Shown here: in pieces, positions 56,515 to 64,000 of the stretch
Position numbering within the stretch: position 1 is the stretch's first letter
Layout: each line of letters starts with the position of its first letter
Source of the DNA: Smittia aterrima
Taxonomy: Eukaryota > Arthropoda > Insecta > Diptera > Chironomidae
DNA length: 64,000 nt
Direction of reading: 5' to 3'
Assembly: GCA_033063855.1 (NCBI GenBank)
Contig: CP093831.1
Span: 3,038,001 to 3,102,000 of the forward strand
The notes under the pieces: model-generated
Databases searched by the model: none
Seen by the model: only the letters and a program-made list of their open reading frames with translations
What the model was told of the DNA's origin: nothing
Program-made: the position numbers and the translations under genes

Positions 56515-57920
56515 TTTTATGTTTGAGGTTAGTGAATTTAATTTTTAATTAATCGGATTTAAGTTAAACCACTCTTGTTTTATCTCTCGTGTTGACTTTT
56601 ATCTCACGATAAGTTCTGAGATCAAAATATTTTATTATTTTCCTTTGAAAACCACTTTTTCAAGCGACGCCCAAAAGCAATCGACTTTTTCCACTCAAAT
56701 ACACGAAACTTCTTCTTTTATTTAATTTCAACTTGATGTTAGCACTTTAGCTACTTCACTGTTGATAGTTATTTTGAGCTGTGTTGGCTTTTAATTGATG
56801 AAAACAATATTTTTCACTAAATTTTTTCGGCTGAGATTTCCGAATTCTTTTTTCGAAATTACAAGTTTCATTCCCCTCTAGTCGTAATAAAAACAACATT
56901 TTTACACAAAATGATAAAGTAGATTTTATTCTTATATTCGTGTTTGTAGAGTAGAAGCGATAAGTACTCGCAGTTTAATCGGAATAAAGAAGAGTGTAAG
57001 TTCACATTGTACAGAGTTCGATTAAAATCGCTTTATGGCTGAGTGGTTTGGAGAAACGCATTAAAATTAGTTCTTTGTTTACATTCTGAGCCAATGTAAC
57101 TCAATCGTGTTGATTTATCATTGACAATACCTTTGTCCTTAAACAATTTGATGAGAATTATTAAAAAGACATTATTTCTATTGCTCTAATTCATCTTTAA
57201 AACGTTTAAAAATAGCTTCGCTTATCAGCTGATTGCAGTGAACAGAAAGTGAGCTTATTGTATTTAAATTCGCTGACATCTTCAATGTCAACAGTGAGAG
57301 AAATTGAATAAAAGATGTAAAGAGCTTCTATGTGAATGAGAAAGAATAATTCAAACAACCCCCCAGAGATTCTTGAAAGCCAACGTCTAAGTGCAGTTCG
57401 TGCATTAGAAAAGTTCGTGTCGTTTAATAAAACATTTCCATAAAACACAAAGAGAAGGTACAATGTAATTTAATTAAAACTTAACCATTTGAGTCAATCA
57501 GCACATGTTTTAGTCGTGGCCTTTGGAACAATGCGAATCCAATCAAAGCTTCTAATTTATTAGCCTCCGTTTGACACTTTTCTCAAGTGCCCTCGCAAGT
57601 GTTCCGACAGTCTCGTTCAAATCGCTTCAATTGGTCTGATTATTAATTGCGTCCGTGATTAGAACTCCGAGATAAGCGATAATCGCCGTCCGAAACTACA
57701 CGGGATTTCATTTTACTCGAAACGACCTTAAAATTCTCGTCATTCTTTTTTTTCAGTTCTCACTTACAACTCAGCTGAGCAGATAGTTTGTCCTTATCAA
57801 CATTTTATTTCTTCGGTTCTATGAAGCAGTGGATGCAAAGCATGGGTTGTTGTAAAGTGTACTACTAGATATTCAAGAGAAAAAAGGAAGTTTTGAGTTC
57901 AACGAACATCTTTAAGTTCA
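56515..57920. other. Divergent region between RGG gene and ABCG gene
   Basis: 1.4 kb with no supportable gene. It includes the 5' region of the RGG gene (right of 56514) and the 5' UTR/promoter of the ABCG gene (left of 57921). TTTGTTTAC occurs near 57074, a single forkhead-type match. No TATA/Inr pair could be set with confidence. Confidence 0.45.
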
Positions 57921-60448
57921 ATGGCGACTTCGTCGACGAAAAACAACTTGAACATCACGAGAGAAGTTAACATCAGTTTCGAGAATCTGAGCTACAACGC
58001 AAAAGTCGGCCTATTCAAGCGACGTAAGTTGTCATTTATATTATTGCGCTTTCTCGCATAACATTCATCTCTAAATGCACTTCCTATTCGTCACATCAGC
58101 GCCTGTTGCTAATTGAAAGAAAAAGATTTTCGAGTCTCAAATGAAAAGTGTCAAGGTTGAAAGAGTTTCGTGCAGAGATAAGAAACATCTCGTTTTCTTA
58201 TAAAATTAATTTTTTATTTTTAATGTGATCGTGAACCTTAAGTGCACAACTGGTTTTAACGAGTCATCAGACAAACTAGTTGACTCAATAACAAATGGAT
58301 TGAGAACTTCTCATTCTATTTCATTCAAAATTAAACTAAACATAAAGAATTGTTTTAATAACAGACCTCATTAGTAAATTGATAACAATAATGCATTGAA
58401 ACTACAGCTGACTTAATGTGTCATTTTGTTTTGCAGATGATAAGAGTGTGCTAAAAAACTTAAATGGAGAGTTTCGAGCTCGCGAGTTGTCAGTTATCAT
58501 TGGACCAAGTGGTAGCGGGAAATCGACTCTGCTGAATCTTCTTTCTGGTTATAAGAGTAAGGATGTAACAGGTGCAATAAAGGTGAATGGTAGTCTAAGA
58601 GATCAGAAGCAATTTCGTCACATGAGTAGCTTCGTAATGCAAGATAGTCTCCTCCATCCGCTGTTGACAGTACGAGAGGCAATGAACTTTTCTGTAAACT
58701 TGAAGATAGGAAAGGAATTAAGCGTGGAAGAAAAAGAACGTCGTGTAAGTGCACACTAACTTTTTAATTTCTTTGTGTGAATTTTATTTTGTTTTTCAGA
58801 CGGCAGAAATACTTCAGCTGCTTGGATTGTCAGAAACGATAGAAATATTCACAGGCAAACTAAGTGGAGGGCAACAAAAGCGTCTATCGATCGCCCTTGA
58901 ACTAGTTGACAATCCCCAAGTTTTATTTTTCGATGAACCGACAACTGGGCTCGATTCATCTTCAGCATCGCAATGTATTTCACTTCTAAAACGATTATCG
59001 GAAAATGGGAAAACAATCATTTGTACAATACATCAAGCGTCAGCGTCTCTCTTTCGACAAATCGACCTCATTTATGGAATCGCTGAAGGCCGATGTGTTT
59101 ATCAAGGCTCCTGCGAGAACCTAGTGCCATTTCTAGCTGAACTCAACCTCATCTGTCCTGAGTATCACAATCCAGCAGATTATTTACTCGAGATTTCGAC
59201 GCACGACTATGGGGATCAGAATTGTCGTTTAACTGAAAAGATCCAAGAAGGAAAGAATCAAATTTATAGAAAAGCATCCCCAGCGATTGAGAGTCATTCT
59301 GAGCAACATGCAACGTTGCCACATAAAGTTGAAATGAATCCAATAAGTATTTGTCTAAAGAGAGCAAAGTTCAGCTCCAAGTTGCAGATATTTGACCCGA
59401 AGAGTTATTGCAATGACAGCGATTTGTATTCGACATCTTTCCTTCGCCAGACGTACTTCCTTCTCATCCGTTCGTTTCTTTTGATGATTAGAAATCCTTC
59501 GTTGTCTATGATGCGGGTGATAATTCATTTCGTCGTTGCAATTTGTATTGGATTTATTTATCAGGGCATGGGCGACTCAGCGAAGAACATGATGAATAAT
59601 TTCCGTTACGTATTTTACTCCGTGATGTTTTTGATGTTTACTGCATTTTCGAGTCTTCAAACGACATGTAAGTGTTTATTCGTGCTTTGAAAACCTAATA
59701 ATCTGATAACGTTTCTTTGTTAGTTCCATTGGAGCTGCCAGTCATCAAGCGAGAACACTTCAACCGATGGTATTCCGTTCGCGCTTACTTTATCAGTCTA
59801 ACTTTAGCTGATATCCCAATGCAAGTGTTTTGCACTGTAATTTATATTCTCATCACATACTTTATGACGGGTCAACCGTTGGAATTCGGACGATTCACAG
59901 CATTCTTCTTCGTCAATCTGCTGGTTTGCTTTGTTGCGCAAGGTCTCGGATTACTCTGCGGGTCTATCTTCAATGTAAAATACGGTTGCATTTTCGGAAC
60001 TTTCTTCATCTGCCCGTTTCTACTTTTCTCTGGATTTTTCGTTCAGATGAAACACGCACATGAGTACGCACATTGGCTCTTCCATATCTCGTTCCTGAAA
60101 TATGCTCTTGAAGGTAAACTTGTTATCAAATATTTCGTTATCTTAATTTCTAAACACGTCTTTCTCTTTCAACTTCTAGGCGGTGTTTACGCAATCTTTG
60201 GATTCAATCGTGGAAAAATTGAATGCGATGATGAAAAGTTGAACTACTGTCGTTACTCCTATCCTAACCAGCTCCTTAGGGACATTGGAATTCAAGATTG
60301 TGCCAAAAATAGTACAAGTAACTGTGATGAATATATGTTAGAGAATCAGAGGACTGATTTTTCAAAGGTTATTTTGATTCTGATTCTGTTCATAATTGTC
60401 TTCAGAGGCGTCGCCTACTTTATAATGCGTCATAGGCTCAAGAGCTAG
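57921..60448 (+). CDS. ABC transporter, subfamily G half-transporter
   Basis: Predicted 645-aa ABCG protein (ABCG1/ABCG4-like group; E23/Atet relatives in flies), which works as a dimer to export lipids, sterols or other hydrophobic molecules. Exons: 57921-58023, 58437-58744, 58800-59667, 59724-60113 and 60180-60448; intron 1 is 413 nt, the others 55-66. The N-terminal nucleotide-binding domain has Walker A GPSGSGKST (near 55), a Q-loop in FVMQD, signature LSGGQQKRL (near 157), Walker B VLFFDEPTTGLD (near 176) and the H-loop in TIHQ. After a linker with NPADYLLEIS, six membrane segments follow (about 390-645), with an extracellular loop containing several Cys and the N-glycosylation site NST before TM6. 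Complete and of usual length. The substrate is not assigned. Confidence 0.95.
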
Positions 60449-62062
60449 CATGAAATTAACATTTTAGTCAAACATGTTCTTTCCGATTTAAAGGCTTTTT
60501 GGCTGGAACTCAAAGAAATAAATAAATGTCACTTTAACTTCTTATCACAGAAAGATTTTTTACAATAAACATTAAACTAAATCAACAAGGAGCGTTTCTT
60601 TCTTATCAGCAAGTTGCTCAAACAACATTTATTTAGTTTATTTCAAATGCACTTAAATTGCACTTGAAACTGTTTCCCATTAGTTGGCTAAGAAAGCTCT
60701 CGATGTTTGAGTTAAGTTTATCTAAGAGATTAGGAGTTCTTCTTCAAAGTTTGTCGACAAGATGCTTTAAAGCTGTGCAGCTGTGTGAACTGAAAAGGAA
60801 ATCAGTGACAAAACTTTTTCTTTCTTCGTGTAACAAACACATTGACAATGAAAAGTTTTCTTTTATTTCAACAAAGTTTTTCTCATTTTATGACACATCA
60901 AAAAATATTTTTCTTCATTTCAGTTTTCAAAAAATTTGGTATCAGTTTCTGTGTGTGTATGTGTTGTGTGTGGGTGTTTGTAAGTTACTCTGATTTTATG
61001 CATAAACCACAAAGTGTAGCTAATCACTAAACAACATAAAATGAAGTCAGCAAATTGATTTCAGTTAGTTTGATTTTTTGTTATCAGTGAATTCGACACC
61101 GAACGCTAATCCAAAGTTTTCATTGGGATTTCCGACAACAGATCATAAAAGAATTACACGAATGAACTGGATTGACGGCGAGACGTAAAACTCAGAGTTC
61201 AGAATTCATAAAACTTATATTTTCGTTAATTTTATATTCCGATTTTCCGCGCGCGGCTGTTTTGGCCTTTTTCCTGAATTATTTTTTTTCTCTTCATTTG
61301 GTTTTTCTGTTTAAATAGAATTTCTGCTCTTTATACAAAGTCTTAAATTACCTAAACTCTAACATTCTAATTAAGAATGGATAACGGACGGCGGCTGGTG
61401 ATTCGCGGGCGTGAAAATTTGAGAAAAACGAGGTGTGTTTGCCTCAAATCAAATAAAAGTCGCAGACATTTTTAAAGGTTCTTGAGGCAGGAGAAACTTC
61501 TCAAATTTCCCATCGCACGACACCGTGCACACGTTCGCTCCACTTTAGTCTCTAATTCAAAAGAAAATCTGCTGCTGACTTTAATCGCTTTCAAGTTCAT
61601 TGCGTAAGATTTTCTGCCGCAATTCTCTTCATCGGGCTCTCATTTAATTCAAAAAAGACGTAAACAGAAATCATGAGAATGAAAAATTATAAGAAACAGT
61701 CAAAGTTGAAGTTCAAACTTTCACTTATGGGGGATGACAGTTAAGTAACTCTTGCTAATTCAATTACAAGCATCATCGTAACAATTGAGTAGAATGCAAA
61801 ACAGAAAGAAAGATAAACACAAAGAAAGAAAAAATTCCCTAAACTCAACTACTGATGATGAAAGAAAAAGTTAAATTCACGGATCAAGAATACGAAAACG
61901 GAAAAGTAAGAAAAGTTTGATGAATAATTCACGTAATAATAAAAGTTCAAGAGCGTTTTCTGGGCAGCTTTGTTTAGTTATCCTTCGTGAAGATGTCCTC
62001 GTTGCAGACAAAAAATAAAACACAAAGAAAACGCGATCATCACGGATGGTGAACGAAATTAT
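60449..62062. other. ABCG 3' UTR, then non-coding DNA and bru3 3' UTR
   Basis: AATAAA motifs at 60527-60532 and 60531-60536 probably end the ABCG transcript about 80-110 nt after its stop. The remainder contains no supportable gene. A 10-bp palindrome CCGCGCGCGG at 61247-61256 stands out in AT-rich surroundings. The left-hand continuation of the bru3 transcript (minus) would extend into the right part. Confidence 0.5.
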
Positions 62063-63705
62063 CTAATATGGCTTTGAGGCATCTTTGGATCGTTTCAGTT
62101 GCACTTTTAAGCGCTTCGTGCCGATCTGAAAACCGTGCATCGCTTGAATGGCCGCTTGTGCTGAACTCCCATTGTCAAACGAAACGAAACCAAAGCACTT
62201 GCTGAGATTTGTCTGCTTGTCGATGAAGACTTTAGCTGAGACCACATGTCCAAACGGCATGAAAGTCGATGCCAAATCCGTATCGGTGAATTCCTGTGGC
62301 AGATGATAGATGAACAAATTGCAACCTTCAGGACCTTCCACCTGTTTTCCAGCAGCTTGAGCTACAGCTTGTGCCAACGCTGGGTTGGCGAGAGGCGAAG
62401 TGGTGAATGGTGAACCGAATTGTGGTAACGACGATGCAGACGATGGAGTCGATGGGGTGGCTGCGAGTTGTGAAGTCAGTACATCAGCTCCAGGCCCTGA
62501 AAAACGAAATTTTGCTTGATCAACTTCAAACTTTAAGGAAATATCTTAAAAAAGAACTTACAAAGACTTGCAGCCGTTCCGTTGTGCAATGGTGATTGTT
62601 GACTAGCTGTTGTGCCCGTTAATTGTGGTTGCGACATAGCAGCCAATGTGAGAAGATTTTGTACAGAGATCGGTCCAAGCAAACCTGCAGCAGCAGCTGC
62701 TGTTAAGTTAGCTGCCGTCGTTTGAGTCTGTTGCTGTTCGGTTTGCTGCCCCAAACCTAATAAATGAAAAAAATAAGTTTCCTTATCAAAAATTCTGATA
62801 TAATTTGTCAACTTACCATGAAGCAGTTGTTGTTGCAAGCCATAAGTCTGAATCTGTTGAAGAAGTTGCAGTGATGCAGCCGGAAGTGAATCCGATGCTA
62901 AATATGGACTAGTGTGAGCAGGCGGATTCGAATGAACTGGCGATGCTACAGGAACAGGTGATGGCGTCATTGGGCTATTCAGGCCCGCTGCGAAGTTCCA
63001 AAGATTCGACTGAATCGATTGAACGCGTTTGGCATCTTTTTCCTTTTGCGTATCAGCAAACTTAACCACTAAAGGCGCAGAACATCCTTCCATCGTTTGA
63101 CTTTGATGTAGAGCCTGTAGATAAAAACATTATGAAGCTAAAGCAAACATTTCTAGTACATGACCTCTCTACCTTAATAGCACCAATAGCAGATTGTTTG
63201 GTTGAGAATGTCACAAAAGCGCATCCTTTGCTTTGACCCGACGGATCACGAAGCACAGTACACTCCTCGATTGTCCCATGGCTTGAGAACATTTGTCTTA
63301 CATCGTTCTCGTTGTACTTCTTGTTCAACATACCCACGAACAATTTGCGCTCTGAGGATAAATATTGTCAAAAAAAAAGAAAATTGTAAAACTGCTCTCT
63401 CGTTGCCGAAAAGGAAAAGTTTTTTTTGTTCGTCGAAAGAGAATAAATTGCGTTCGCTTTTGCGATGTTTCCTAATTGTTTCCGAATTTTGAACGTCGCT
63501 TCGCAGGAAGTACAGTCGAAAATCGCGCAATTAAAGAATAAATCGGAACTTTACCTGGCAACAGATAGGGCGTGGGGTTGGGCGCAGGCAACCAATACGC
63601 CGCGCTGATGGAAGGATAATGCTTTGGGCTGTCGCATGTTGCAGCAGCTTTCGTTGTCGCCGTTATCGCGGCTGATGTTGACGATTGTTTCGTTCTACTT
63701 TTCAT
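62063..63705 (-). CDS. bru3: Bruno/CELF RNA-binding protein, two-RRM form
   Basis: Predicted 418-aa CELF-family regulator of splicing and translation. Minus-strand exons: 63555-63705, 63173-63351, 62817-63114, 62562-62756 and 62063-62496; introns are 58-203 nt. The first RRM here starts ERKLFVGMLNKKYNENDV, which is RRM2 of the family, with KGCAFVTF and LVVKFADTQKEKD. A linker rich in Ala, Gln and Ser follows (ISVQNLLTLAAMSQPQL). The last RRM, NLFIYHLPQEFTDTDL...CFGFVSFDN...QLKRS, is RRM3 and closes with the usual SKPY. RRM1 is absent. The ATG at 63705 is preceded by an in-frame TGA (about 18 nt upstream) with no acceptor AG between, so this is a true first coding exon. Assignment to bru3 rests on the RRM2 wording; other CELF genes are possible. 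Confidence 0.9.
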
Positions 63706-64000
63706 TATTTTATTTTTAATTCAAATTGCGCAATTATAGTTTTTTTTTTCGTTTGGTTTTTGCGGTTAAAGGAAAAACAAAGTTTTTTTTAGCGCAAAGC
63801 AAAAAGTGAAGTTTTTTAATGTCCAAACACAACAACAAAGACAGATGATGGTGATTTTAAAAGAATCGTTTGGTGTCGTATGATTGTACCCCCGCAGATA
63901 AAAGAAGAACAGCGACCAACAATTATTAGCAACAGTCTCGCTCTCCACTTTCTTTAAACACAATCGGCCCGAATGTGAATGAAGTTTACATTTGACACAT
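63706..64000. other. 5' region of the CELF gene, window edge
   Basis: AT-rich with several T runs on the plus strand. It should contain the 5' UTR and perhaps the promoter of the two-RRM CELF transcript (minus). Exons encoding RRM1, if the gene has them, would have to lie beyond 64000. Confidence 0.4.

Noticed and set aside
58072..58095. TAAATGCACT match to the 5' end of miR-277 in ABCG intron 1
   Set aside because: Similarity stops after ten bases and the intron has no complementary arm for a hairpin.
60655..60670. AATTGCACTTG, like the 5' end of miR-92
   Set aside because: The conserved CCCGGCC part is absent and no hairpin partner is visible.
1..64000. Search for tRNA/rRNA genes, CRISPR arrays, transposase or reverse-transcriptase frames
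   Set aside because: No B-box-like GGTTCGA(A/N)TCC context, rRNA-like stretch, spaced repeat array or mobile-element protein was seen by eye.

Overview
The window is nuclear DNA of an insect, most likely a nematoceran fly (a midge such as a chironomid is plausible, but the species is an inference). The evidence is gene content: orthologues of Drosophila mop, sotv, mip130, Catsup, bru3 and Pka-C1, an insect-type ecdysteroid-kinase-like gene and a Tret1-like transporter. Most introns are only about 50-70 nt with GT..AG ends, the non-coding DNA is AT-rich without obvious CpG loss, and the promoters are of arthropod type. I saw no rRNA, tRNA, CRISPR array or recognisable transposon.

Layout. 1-7.25 kb is a gene desert. 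One isolated EcKinase-like gene with a TATA/Inr promoter lies at 7.3-8.7 kb, followed by a second desert to 16.7 kb. From 16.7 to 46.1 kb there is a very compact cluster of 14 genes: Tret1-like(-), Catsup(+), TTC19(-), SUV3(+), eIF2B-epsilon(-), LIN9/mip130(+), Nup50(-), TBCB(-), DTWD1(+), a Nup50-like paralogue(-), myopic/HD-PTP(-), EXT2/sotv(+), Cullin-2(-), Pka-C1(+). Strands almost strictly alternate, so neighbours share short divergent promoters or overlapping 3' ends. From 46.1 to 64 kb spacing loosens again: a long Pka-C1 3' region, a small acidic NLS protein (50.1-51.3 kb), an RGG/YG-rich low-complexity protein (54.9-56.5 kb, minus), an ABCG transporter (57.9-60.4 kb) and a Bruno/CELF RNA-binding protein (62.1-63.7 kb, minus).

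How the genes work. They are mostly housekeeping genes: translation control (eIF2B-epsilon), cell-cycle transcription (LIN9 of MuvB/dREAM), nuclear transport (Nup50), tubulin folding (TBCB), tRNA modification (DTWD1), endosomal sorting (myopic), heparan sulphate synthesis (EXT2), ubiquitin ligation (Cul2), cAMP signalling (Pka-C1), ER/Golgi zinc transport (Catsup) and mitochondrial function (TTC19 and SUV3). They do not form one pathway. The notable functional pairing is TTC19/SUV3: two mitochondrial genes sharing a 177-bp divergent promoter that carries two identical forkhead-type sites.

Most interesting observations: (1) a Nup50 paralogue that keeps only the N-terminal importin-alpha-binding segment and has lost the FG repeats and the Ran-binding domain; (2) a pre-miRNA-like hairpin in the left desert; (3) a myopic phosphatase domain lacking all the usual catalytic elements except the cysteine; (4) a CELF first exon that gives a protein without RRM1; (5) the TTC19/SUV3 promoter. 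Exon boundaries were assigned by hand from GT/AG sites, reading-frame continuity and family similarity. No search or folding program was run.
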